This document shows positions 17,457 through 25,054 of a stretch of 39,214 nucleotides of DNA, piece by piece. Position 1 is the first letter of the stretch. Each line of letters starts with the position of its first letter. A program made the translations under genes and the position numbers. The DNA comes from CAZVYN01 sp964631125 (GTDB taxonomy: Bacteria > Eisenbacteria > RBG-16-71-46 > CAIMUX01): the NCBI GenBank assembly GCA_964631125.1, contig CAZVYN010000034.1, positions 1-39,214 of the forward strand, read 5' to 3'. Under the pieces are notes generated by a model. That model had not been told where the DNA came from. It saw only the letters and a program-made list of their open reading frames with translations, and did not search any database.

Positions 17457-18080
17457 ATGAAAACGACCGACGACCCCACGGCCACGATCCTGGCGAAAGA
17501 CGGCATTCGCCGGCGCATCGAAGAGTCGGTGCGCATCCATCAATCGCTGCTCCTGCGCGAGGACGACATTCGTGCGTGGGCGGAGATCTGGACCGACAGC
17601 ATTCGCGGAGGCGGCCACATCTATCTCTTCGGCAACGGCGGGTCGGCGGCCGACGCGCAGCACTGGGCCTGCGAACTCTCCGGCCGGTTCTACCTCGATC
17701 GCAAGCCGCTCCCGGCCACGGCGCTGACGGTCAACACCTCCGCACTCACCGCCATCGCCAACGACTATTCGTACGACGAGGTCTTCTCGCGGCAGCTCGA
17801 GGCGGTCGCGCGCGCGGGCGACGTCGCGGTCGGCATCTCGACCAGCGGCAACTCGGGCAGCGTCGTCCGCGCGCTCGAATCGGCGCGGCGCGGCGGACTG
17901 ATCGCCATGGCGCTGACCGGCCGCGGCGGCGGTCTCTCCAGGACAGCGGCCGATCACTGGATCGGCGTCGATTCCGATGACACGCCTCGCGTCCAGGAAG
18001 GACACGAGCTGATCGGCCACTTGATCTGCGAGTGGGTGGAGCGCGCGCTCTTCGACGAGCCGGCGCCGCGGGAGGGTTAG
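17457..18080 (+). CDS. gmhA: Sedoheptulose-7-phosphate isomerase
   Basis: A 207-residue SIS-domain isomerase that converts sedoheptulose 7-phosphate to D-glycero-D-manno-heptose 7-phosphate, the first step of heptose nucleotide synthesis. The sugar-phosphate loops are LFGNGGSAADAQH (57-69) and GISTSGNSGSVVRA. The zinc ligands of GmhA are conserved as H69, E73, Q180 and H188 (QEGHELIGHLIC), with the same eight-residue spacing of the last two as in E. coli GmhA. ATG 17457 is preceded by a purine-rich GAGGAAACAGGGG stretch; it lies 19 nt after the glycosyltransferase stop. It supplies the substrate for HddA, which makes the operon functionally coherent. Confidence 0.95.
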   Translation: MKTTDDPTATILAKDGIRRRIEESVRIHQSLLLREDDIRAWAEIWTDSIRGGGHIYLFGNGGSAADAQHWACELSGRFYLDRKPLPATALTVNTSALTAIANDYSYDEVFSRQLEAVARAGDVAVGISTSGNSGSVVRALESARRGGLIAMALTGRGGGLSRTAADHWIGVDSDDTPRVQEGHELIGHLICEWVERALFDEPAPREG

Positions 18081-18095
18081 CGAAGGGAGTCGCCC

Positions 18096-21000
18096 GTGGA
18101 GATCGAACCGACTCGAACCGTCCCTGAACGTCGCCTCGATTCCGGAGATCGCCGCTTCCTCTGGCTCGCGCTGTTGATCGGCGCGGCCTCGCTCGCAGTC
18201 GGCCTCTGGCTCTATCCGCGCGTCAATCCCGAGGCGTCGATCCGCTTCGGCGTCGATCGCGCCGACGCGCAGCAGGCGGCGAGCGCGTTCCTGCGAGATC
18301 TCGGTCACTCGGTCGAGGGGTATCGACACGCCGGACAGTTCACCTACGACGACGAAGCGAAGGTCTTCCTCGAGCGCACGCTCGGACTCGAGGGCTTCCA
18401 AGACGCCGTCGACGGGCCGGTGCGTCTCTGGCGCTGGTCGAACCGTTGGTTCCGGCCGCTCCAGACGGAGGAGTTCCGGGTCGAGATCGCCACGACGGGC
18501 GAACGAGTCGGCTTCGAGCACACCATCGCCGAAGACGCGCCCGGTGCGAGCCTCGAACTGGCCGCGGCGCGCACACTGGCCGAGTCGTTCCTCCGCGAGC
18601 AGATCAGCCTCGATCTCACCGGGCTCGAGCTGCTGGATCAGAGCAGCGAGCAGCGAAAGGCGCGGACCGACCACCGCTTCGTCTGGAAGCAGCGCGCCGT
18701 CGACTGGCGCGGGGGAACCGCGCGCTGCGAGGTCCGGGTGCAGGGAGACGCCATCGGCGCCTATCGCGAGTGGGTGCAGGCGCCCGAAGCGTGGACGCGC
18801 GAGTACTCCGCTCTGCGCGCGCGCAACGACGCGGCCGCCGTGGTGGCCGCCGGCCTGCTGCTCCTCACCTTGGCGGCGACCGTCGTGGTCACCGTCCGTC
18901 GGATGCGCGCGGGCGACATCCGCTGGAACGTGGCCGCCGCCTTCGCCGTCGTCGGCGGCGTGCTCGCCATGCTCTCCATGCTCAACGCGCTCCCCAACCA
19001 ACTCTTCGGCTACGAGACGACGCAGTCGTTCGGCGGATTCCTCTCGCTCCAACTGCTCGGCGCGCTTGGCTTCGGTCTCGGCATCGGGGTCTTCATCCTC
19101 GTGCCGGCGGCGGCGGGGGAGTCGCTCTACCGGCGCGCCTATCCCGAGAAGCTCACCCTCGACGGCTTCTTCTCGCTGCGCGGTCTGCGCACCCGTCGGT
19201 TCCTCCTCTCGTCGGTCCTCGGCCTCACGCTGACCTGCTTCTTCTTCGCCTACCAAGAGGTCTTCTATGCCGTCGCGCTTTCCATGGGGGCGTGGGCGCC
19301 GCTCGACGTGCCGTACTCCGATCTCCTCAACACGGCGTTCCCCTGGATCTTCGTCCTCCTGATCGGATTCCTGCCGGCGGTGAGCGAAGAGTTCCTCTCG
19401 CGCATGTTCTCGATCCCGTTCGTGCAATCGCTGACCCGTTCGCGCTGGCTCGCGGTCCTGATCCCCGCGTTCATCTGGGGGTTCGCGCACTCCAACTATC
19501 CGAACCAGCCGTTCTTCATCCGCGGACTCGAAGTCGGACTGGCCGGAGTGCTCATCGGATTCGTCATGCTGCGCGTGAACATCGGCGCGACGCTCATCTG
19601 GCACTTCACGGTCGACGCGCTCTACACGTCGGTCCTGCTCTTCCGCTCGGGCAACGCCTACTACATCGTTTCCGCCGCGATCGCGAGCGGGCTCATCCTG
19701 CTGCCGCTCGGCTATGCCGTTTTCAGTTACTGGAAGCGAGGCGGCTTCGAGGATCCCGCCGGTTTGCGCAACGCGGATCTCGGTTCGGTCGAGCCGACCG
19801 AGGGAGAACCGGAGGCGGCGCCGGCCGAGGTGGCCGTCACGCCCTGGAGCCGGCCGGCGCGTTCGGCCGCGTTGGCTTTCGCCGTCATCAGTCTCTTCGC
19901 GCTCGTGCTGCCGACCGCGAAGCTGGAAAGGGCGCAGCGGCTGCAGCTCTCCCGCGGCGAGGCCGAGACGCGCGCGGTCGAGATCGCGCGCATGATCGGG
20001 CTACCGGTCGATTCGCTCCGCACCGCCACGACCTGGCGAGCGCCCTACGACGAGGCCCTGGGCCGCTACATCTTGGATCACGGCGGCGCGGAGCGCTGGA
20101 TCGACGACGTCTCCCGACTCGACCTCGCCTTCCGCTGGAGAACTCGTTTCTACCGGCCGCTCTCTCCACGTGAAGCGACGATCGAGATCGACCCCGAGAC
20201 CGGCGGGCTGCTGCGCTACGAGAGCGAGTTGGCCGAGGCAGACCCGCGCGGGGCGCTGAGCGAGGCGGCCGCCGAGTCGCTCGGCCGGGCTCGCGCCGAG
20301 GGATTCGGATTCGGGCTGGTCGGACTCGAGCGGATCGAGGCGAAGAGCGAGATCCGACCGGCGCGCGTCGATCGATCGTTCCTCTGGCAGGCGCCGGACG
20401 GCGACGCCCGCAACCCCGGCGACGCGCACTATCGCCTGGGGGTGACCTGGCATGGCGACGAGTTCGCCGGCATCCACCGCGGACTCGAACTTCCGGAGGC
20501 CTGGCTGCGCGAGCACGACAAACAGACGGTCTGGAGCGCGCTGCGGGTCATCCTGGCGATCGGCGTGAGCGGCGGCGCGCTCGGCTACTTGCTGTGGCGA
20601 CTCGTCGTCGAGCACCGCGCCGGGGCCGTGCCGTGGCGTCGCGCCTTTCGTTGGGCCGTTCCGTTCGGACTGCTCGGCGCCGCGGCCGCCCTCGGCTCGT
20701 GGCCCGATATCCAAGCCAGCTATCCGACGCAACTGCCGTGGAATCTCTATCTGGTCACGGCGAGCGTCGGTCTCGCGCTCGGCGTCGCCCTCCCGTACGT
20801 CCTCGCCGCCTGCGGACTCGCTCTCGTGGGCGCGAGTTACCCGGGGATCTGGAGTCTGGTCGGCGCCGACGCGCGTCGCGCGCTCGGTCGTCCCGCCTTC
20901 CTCGCGGCTTTCATCACGCTCCTCGCGCTCCTCTCGCTCGAACATCTCCAGGGATGGCTCATCCGCGCGCACCCGACGCTCGCGCCGACGCCCGACGTGA

Positions 21001-21509
21001 ACACACCCACGCAGGCCGGCGCGCTCTTCCCTTGGATGAGCATGGTGAACCAGACTTGGCGGCAGACCTTGATGGTCTTGGTCGGGGCGGCCGGCGCGAT
21101 CGCCGTCTACACCGGCGAGTCGAACTCCCGCCGTCGCTCGCTCCTCTGGCTCTTGCTCCTCGTGCTCGCCGCCACGCCCATCGATGCGCACTCGCGCGAG
21201 GCGTTCCTCGGCGGGTTCCTCATCGCCTTGGCGCGCGCCTTGGTCGCGTGGCTCCTCGCGCGTCATGTCCTACGCGACAATCTCCTGAGCTACGCGTTGG
21301 CCGCCTACGCGGCGATCGGGGCGCAGGTCGTTTCGCCCTTCGTAGGCGCGCAGGGGGCCTGGTTCCAGACGCAGGGATGGATCGCGACGGGCCTGCTGGC
21401 GATCCCGATCGTCTGGGCGCTCTGGCCGGCGATAGCGTCCGCGTCCACGGGCGCCACGGGCGCCGGTCAGTCCACGAATCGTGAACGGACCTCCGCGCTC
21501 GGGATGTAG
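18096..21509 (+). CDS. Large CPBP (CAAX-type) membrane protease with duplicated ectodomain
   Basis: A 1137-residue polytopic membrane protein. The CPBP/Abi intramembrane protease motifs are complete: EEFLSR (E431, E432, R436), WGFAH (H465) and HFTVD (H503, D507). Typical CPBP proteins are 200-300 residues, so this is several times longer. The protease core is preceded by a TM helix (about 23-41) and a soluble domain of about 200 residues. A second, diverged copy of the soluble domain plus following TM region occupies roughly residues 615-860. Paired segments are RWSNRWFRPL / RWRTRFYRPL, AAARTLAESF / AAAESLGRAR, and DHRFVWKQ / DRSFLWQA. The second half lacks the protease motifs. GTG 18096 follows gmhA by 15 nt with GAAGGGAG upstream. 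Its substrate and link to heptose glycan synthesis are unknown. Its 3' end overlaps the convergent DUF393 gene by 43 nt. Confidence 0.85.
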   Translation: MEIEPTRTVPERRLDSGDRRFLWLALLIGAASLAVGLWLYPRVNPEASIRFGVDRADAQQAASAFLRDLGHSVEGYRHAGQFTYDDEAKVFLERTLGLEGFQDAVDGPVRLWRWSNRWFRPLQTEEFRVEIATTGERVGFEHTIAEDAPGASLELAAARTLAESFLREQISLDLTGLELLDQSSEQRKARTDHRFVWKQRAVDWRGGTARCEVRVQGDAIGAYREWVQAPEAWTREYSALRARNDAAAVVAAGLLLLTLAATVVVTVRRMRAGDIRWNVAAAFAVVGGVLAMLSMLNALPNQLFGYETTQSFGGFLSLQLLGALGFGLGIGVFILVPAAAGESLYRRAYPEKLTLDGFFSLRGLRTRRFLLSSVLGLTLTCFFFAYQEVFYAVALSMGAWAPLDVPYSDLLNTAFPWIFVLLIGFLPAVSEEFLSRMFSIPFVQSLTRSRWLAVLIPAFIWGFAHSNYPNQPFFIRGLEVGLAGVLIGFVMLRVNIGATLIWHFTVDALYTSVLLFRSGNAYYIVSAAIASGLILLPLGYAVFSYWKRGGFEDPAGLRNADLGSVEPTEGEPEAAPAEVAVTPWSRPARSAALAFAVISLFALVLPTAKLERAQRLQLSRGEAETRAVEIARMIGLPVDSLRTATTWRAPYDEALGRYILDHGGAERWIDDVSRLDLAFRWRTRFYRPLSPREATIEIDPETGGLLRYESELAEADPRGALSEAAAESLGRARAEGFGFGLVGLERIEAKSEIRPARVDRSFLWQAPDGDARNPGDAHYRLGVTWHGDEFAGIHRGLELPEAWLREHDKQTVWSALRVILAIGVSGGALGYLLWRLVVEHRAGAVPWRRAFRWAVPFGLLGAAAALGSWPDIQASYPTQLPWNLYLVTASVGLALGVALPYVLAACGLALVGASYPGIWSLVGADARRALGRPAFLAAFITLLALLSLEHLQGWLIRAHPTLAPTPDVNTPTQAGALFPWMSMVNQTWRQTLMVLVGAAGAIAVYTGESNSRRRSLLWLLLLVLAATPIDAHSREAFLGGFLIALARALVAWLLARHVLRDNLLSYALAAYAAIGAQVVSPFVGAQGAWFQTQGWIATGLLAIPIVWALWPAIASASTGATGAGQSTNRERTSALGM

Positions 21510-21913
21510 CAGGCGTCGCGTCTTCCGAACCAACGGAATCGATTTCGCGCAATGACTCCATAGACGAAGTCACGCAGCGCGCGCGGGACGATGCGCAGCG
21601 CGGCGGGGAGCGAGTGAGGGAACGGCAGACAGCCGATGATGCGCAGCGCCGCGTCGCTCTGGGTCCAGACGCGGTCGCCCTCGATCAGGACGATGCTCTC
21701 GACCAAGTCCGGATCACACCCCGCGGCGAGCAATCTTCGGCGCGCCCCTTCGGTCTGCTTCGGCGCGAAGCGCAGGCGGCCGGCGCGATCGAGTTGGATG
21801 GCGCGACGGACCCATCCCACACAAAAAGGACAGACGCCGTCGAAGACGACGACCCGTTCGGGCCGAGGCGTCGCCGCCGCCCCCGACTCGCTCGTCCGAT
21901 CGGGCGCCACCAA
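21467..21913 (-). CDS. DCC family (DUF393) thiol-oxidoreductase-like protein
   Basis: A 148-residue protein of the DUF393/YuxK family, named for its DxxCxxC (DCC) motif. The signature is VVVFDGVCPFCVGWV, with Asp and the two Cys (C28, C31), and the conserved C-terminal part is ARNRFRWFGRRDAC. The function is predicted as thiol-disulfide exchange from the CxxC, with little experimental support in the family. It is the last gene of the metG-led operon, starting 3 nt after the previous stop. Its last 43 nt run antisense to the end of the CPBP protease gene. Confidence 0.9.
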   Translation of the reverse strand: MVAPDRTSESGAAATPRPERVVVFDGVCPFCVGWVRRAIQLDRAGRLRFAPKQTEGARRRLLAAGCDPDLVESIVLIEGDRVWTQSDAALRIIGCLPFPHSLPAALRIVPRALRDFVYGVIARNRFRWFGRRDACYIPSAEVRSRFVD

Positions 21914-21916
21914 CCT

Positions 21917-22594
21917 CTAGCTGCCGCCGCCGAAGGCGCGCATCGTCCCGCCGATCCATTCGATGACGAGGAAGTTGAACCGGCCGATGAGGAGCGAGAC
22001 GCGCCCCATCACCGTGTAGCCGAAGGCGGCGCCGAAGCCGAGCATGAGAAACCAGATGCCGAGGCGACTGACGGGCCGCACGATCCCTTTGTGCTCGACC
22101 GAGAAGAAGAAATAGACGAGCACCGAAACGACGCCGACGAACGAGAGCAGCGCGTTGAACGAACCGGGGAACCAGTCGATGCCGCCGCCGGCCGCGGGCG
22201 GGAGCAGGTTCACCATGGCGTCCGCGCTCTGCGGCAACACTTCGCCCTGCAGCTTCTGCACCATGTTGATCCCGACGAAGTAGCCGACGTAGATCGCGAG
22301 GGAGAGCCGCGCGAACCAGGCGATCTTCGGGATGTAGCGTGTGTAGAGGTTGATGCCGACCAGTCCGGCGAAGAGCAGGTGCGCATTGTCCCAGGTCACC
22401 CCCTGCGCCAGCGGCAGGATCAAGTTCGGCTTGATCGTCTGCGAGAGCGTGATCCCGATGTAGTAACCGAGCGAGACGCCGGCGAAGAGCGCCTCCGCGA
22501 AGCGGAAGAACGGATTGTCCTTGTAGAGGAAGCTGAAGAGACAGAGCGTGAGCCCCGCCGCCACCCAGGTCCCGATCAATTGATACGGCTCCAT
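21917..22594 (-). CDS. Uncharacterised polytopic membrane protein
   Basis: A 225-residue protein with about six hydrophobic helices, for example LIGTWVAAGLTLCLFSFLY (6-24), ALFAGVSLGYYIGITLS, LLFAGLVGINLYT, LSLAIYVGYFVGINMV, LLSFVGVVSVLVYFFFSV and LGIWFLMLGFGAAFGYTVMG. The loop between helices four and five is Pro/Gly rich (LPPAAGGGIDWFPG). I do not recognise a family. It lies 14 nt after the preceding gene and 3 nt before the DUF393 gene, within a block of four membrane proteins, so a subunit of a membrane complex is the likely role. GDNAs such as signal peptides or catalytic motifs are not visible. Confidence 0.78.
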   Translation of the reverse strand: MEPYQLIGTWVAAGLTLCLFSFLYKDNPFFRFAEALFAGVSLGYYIGITLSQTIKPNLILPLAQGVTWDNAHLLFAGLVGINLYTRYIPKIAWFARLSLAIYVGYFVGINMVQKLQGEVLPQSADAMVNLLPPAAGGGIDWFPGSFNALLSFVGVVSVLVYFFFSVEHKGIVRPVSRLGIWFLMLGFGAAFGYTVMGRVSLLIGRFNFLVIEWIGGTMRAFGGGS

Positions 22595-22608
22595 CAGTAC
22601 GATCTCTC

Positions 22609-23532
22609 CTAGCGCCGCGGGGCGCGGCGACGCGACATGAAGAAGGCGACATTGCCGAGGAGGATGAATCCGATGATGATCACGTGGTCGACCGTCTGGA
22701 CGTCCATCCCTTTCATGGCCGATTGCAGCAACGGGTCCTCATAGATCGTGGCGGCCAACGGATAGCCGTCGATGAGGAGCCGCTCGTACTCCGAGGCGCC
22801 CTTGAGGCCGCCCATCAACCCGATGATCTGACCGGCGTCCAGGTAGGCGTAGTACTTGGGAGCCGAGACCGCCGTGCAGCCGAGCGCGATCGGGATCCCG
22901 AACTGGGCATTGATCAGGTTCGCCCACCACTCGCCGATGATGCCGGTCGCGACGGTGACCACCAAGTCGACATCGCGCAGGCTGCGCACCTGCTGCATGA
23001 GCGGGATCTCGGACAACGCAGTCCCGCGTGAGTCGGTCGGGAAGACGGCATGCATGTCCTCCGCCATCTGCCGCATCGCGGCCTGCGCGCCATCCTTGTA
23101 GCCCAGATTGACGTAGTCCACGCCATAGACGCGGTCGGGGTACTCCGCCATCACCACCGAGAGGGAGCGCGCCGTCTCGGTGAACCCGCCCAACGGATAG
23201 AGCGCGAGAGCGATCACCTTGATCCGCCGCTGCAGGCAGTGGCGCAGCACGGCGTCGATCATCGGCGCGTTCTCCGCCGCCGTCGTCGGCCCGTAGTCGT
23301 AGGAGAAGAGGACGACGTCGCCCGGCCCCAGCGTTTCTATCTTCTCGTAGATCGACTTCACCGGCGGCGTGACCGAGACGGGGAAACCGATCGGGAAGAG
23401 GATCGGGATCAGCGTGCCGAGTCCGACCAAGAGGAAGATCCACCGGCGATCGATCTTCTCGAATCGCTCCAGCCAGGTCTTGCCGGACGGAGTGTTCCCC
23501 GGCCTCACTGTCTTCATCGTGGAGTCGCTCAT
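22609..23532 (-). CDS. Uncharacterised TM-soluble-TM protein, domain predicted outside
   Basis: A 307-residue protein with one N-terminal helix (WIFLLVGLGTLIPILFPIGF, about 31-50), a soluble alpha/beta domain of about 220 residues, and a C-terminal helix (HVIIIGFILLGNVAFFM) ending in SRRRAPRR. Positive residues flank both helices at the protein ends, so the ends are predicted cytoplasmic and the domain extracytoplasmic. The domain alternates strands and helices, as in a Rossmann-like fold: DVVLFSYDYGPTTAAENAPM, KVIALALYPLGGF, DRVYGVDYVNLGYKDGA, DLVVTVATGIIGEWWANL. No known catalytic motif is recognised. ATG 23532 overlaps the previous stop as ATGA. Family unknown to me. Confidence 0.8.
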   Translation of the reverse strand: MSDSTMKTVRPGNTPSGKTWLERFEKIDRRWIFLLVGLGTLIPILFPIGFPVSVTPPVKSIYEKIETLGPGDVVLFSYDYGPTTAAENAPMIDAVLRHCLQRRIKVIALALYPLGGFTETARSLSVVMAEYPDRVYGVDYVNLGYKDGAQAAMRQMAEDMHAVFPTDSRGTALSEIPLMQQVRSLRDVDLVVTVATGIIGEWWANLINAQFGIPIALGCTAVSAPKYYAYLDAGQIIGLMGGLKGASEYERLLIDGYPLAATIYEDPLLQSAMKGMDVQTVDHVIIIGFILLGNVAFFMSRRRAPRR

Positions 23533-24239
23533 TCCGACCGCTCCAATCCGAGGTACGACCGCTCGATGCCGAGGATGACGCGGAGCGAGAGCGAGGCGGC
23601 GCCGAGCGCGGCGCCGATGATGATGCCCCGTTGGGCCGCGCCGTTGGGGATCTGCATGATCCATTCGGTCAGATCTGGCAACCAGCGCTCGTTCCCGAAC
23701 GGTCGACCGAAGACGCCGAAGATCGACTCGCCGATCGGGATGCGCCCCATCATGACGATGACCGCCGCGATGAGCAGGATCGTCGCCTCGGTGTTGCGCG
23801 CGCGGAAGGCGCGGAAGGCGGCCGAAGCGACGTAGAAGGCGAGGAGGCTGAACATGGTCGCCTGCAGCGGCGTGAAGACATAGAGCGAGACCCAGGCGAA
23901 CGGCGTCGGCGTCCCGTCCGGCCGCAGCGCGATCCCCTGGAACGGCCCGAAGTTCATCGCGCCGAAGATCCCGAAGAACCCGGTCACGAAGAGTCCCGTC
24001 AAGAGCGTGGCGGCGTAGATCCACCCGCTGGAGCGCTGCTCGATCTTGCGTACGTTTCCCTGGATGACGTTGACCACGCCCAGGAGCAGCGCGAAGCCGG
24101 CGATGATCACCATGTCCTGCTCCAGCCACGAGTTCGGCGTGCGGATCCACGTCGCCTTCTCCGTGAAGAAGAAGGCCACGATCGGGATCAGCCCCGCCAG
24201 GAACGTGAGCGCGAGCGGAAGTCTCAGTTTCAGGAACAC
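23529..24239 (-). CDS. Uncharacterised polytopic membrane protein
   Basis: A 236-residue protein with about six hydrophobic helices: ALTFLAGLIPIVAFFF (10-25), MVIIAGFALLLGVVNVI, WIYAATLLTGLFVTGFFGIF, FSLLAFYVASAAF, ATILLIAAVIVMMG and RGIIIGAALGAASLSL. A periplasmic-type loop FTEKATWIRTPNSWLEQD follows the first helix, and FGRPFGNERWLPDLTEWIMQIPNG lies before the last. No family is recognised. It begins 10 nt after the preceding gene and overlaps the next by 4 nt, so it is translated together with the TM-soluble-TM partners on both sides. Confidence 0.8.
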   Translation of the reverse strand: MFLKLRLPLALTFLAGLIPIVAFFFTEKATWIRTPNSWLEQDMVIIAGFALLLGVVNVIQGNVRKIEQRSSGWIYAATLLTGLFVTGFFGIFGAMNFGPFQGIALRPDGTPTPFAWVSLYVFTPLQATMFSLLAFYVASAAFRAFRARNTEATILLIAAVIVMMGRIPIGESIFGVFGRPFGNERWLPDLTEWIMQIPNGAAQRGIIIGAALGAASLSLRVILGIERSYLGLERSE

Positions 24240-24249
24240 GATGGGGCCC

Positions 24250-25038
24250 TCACTGGATGCGGAACGCGCGCGTGATCGCGTCCCACCCGAAGAACGTCGT
24301 CGCCAGAGTCGAGACGACGATGGCCAAACCGACCACCGCCTTCGTCACGTCCTGGCCCTTGATGCTGCCGAGCATGGCCGGCTCGCGCGAGAGGTAGGCG
24401 CCCGCGGCGTAGAGCTCCTCTCCGATCAGCGTGTAGTCGCAGGCGCAGACGAAGAAGGGGAGCTGCGCCACTTCGGCCGTCCCTGCGATCTGGATCGCGC
24501 CGCTGGCCTGTCCCGTCTCCGCGAGGAGCAACGACTCGGCGTAGAAACAGCCGACCAGGAAGTTCGCCGCCGGCTTCTCGCGCACCATCATTCCGGAGAC
24601 CGCGGCGGTGTAGGCGAACTGGTCGTAGGTCACGTAGTGCACGATCCGGTCGTTGTAGAGATCGGGCCGACCCTCTTGCAGGTACGCCTCGCGCACCGTC
24701 TCGCGCGCCGCGGCGAAGGTCAGCGGGTCTTTGTTGGGGACGTCCAGCTCGGTGCCGAAGCGCGCGGTCGTTCGGGCCACATGCTGCAAGACGGCCAGCG
24801 CCGCGATCGTCTGGTTCTCGTCGAGCGACTGGATCCCCGGCACGAAGAGCACCTTCTTGCCGAGTTCGGTCGCGCGTCCCACCGCTTCATCGATCGCGTT
24901 GAGTCCCGCGATCCGACGGATGAAGAGTTCGCCGCCCTGCCGCGCCTTCCAGATGTAGAACAGAACCACCGCCGAAAAGAAGCTGAAGAGGACGAGGACG
25001 TTGACGCGAGTCGGGTCGAACTGGGTCGTCGGTTCCAT
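24250..25038 (-). CDS. Uncharacterised TM-soluble-TM protein (DUF6754-like)
   Basis: A 262-residue protein with an N-terminal helix (VNVLVLFSFFSAVVLFYIW, about 12-30), a conserved-looking soluble domain, and a C-terminal helix (VVGLAIVVSTLATTFFGW, about 237-254). The stretch right after the first helix is basic (KARQGGELFIRR), so the soluble domain is predicted cytoplasmic, opposite to that of the 22609-23532 product. Domain features include KVLFVPGIQSLDENQTIAAL, ELDVPNKDPLTFAAARETVR and CFYAESLLLAETGQASGAIQ. From memory this resembles the DUF6754 family, which has no known function; that name is tentative. CAGGAG stands upstream of the ATG. It starts 16 nt after the metG stop. Confidence 0.8.
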   Translation of the reverse strand: MEPTTQFDPTRVNVLVLFSFFSAVVLFYIWKARQGGELFIRRIAGLNAIDEAVGRATELGKKVLFVPGIQSLDENQTIAALAVLQHVARTTARFGTELDVPNKDPLTFAAARETVREAYLQEGRPDLYNDRIVHYVTYDQFAYTAAVSGMMVREKPAANFLVGCFYAESLLLAETGQASGAIQIAGTAEVAQLPFFVCACDYTLIGEELYAAGAYLSREPAMLGSIKGQDVTKAVVGLAIVVSTLATTFFGWDAITRAFRIQ

Positions 25039-25054
25039 CGTGGTCTCCTGGGGC

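Noticed and set aside
16232..18080. Possible CRISPR or tandem element from repeated GC dyads in the glycosyltransferase/gmhA region
   Set aside because: The dyads are not evenly spaced, share only a few bases, and lie inside open reading frames.
17343..19604. 753-codon open frame on the minus strand across gmhA and the CPBP protease gene
   Set aside because: Its translation is a uniform Arg/Glu/Asp/Gly-rich string with no domain, lying opposite genes with clear motifs; typical of GC-rich codon bias.
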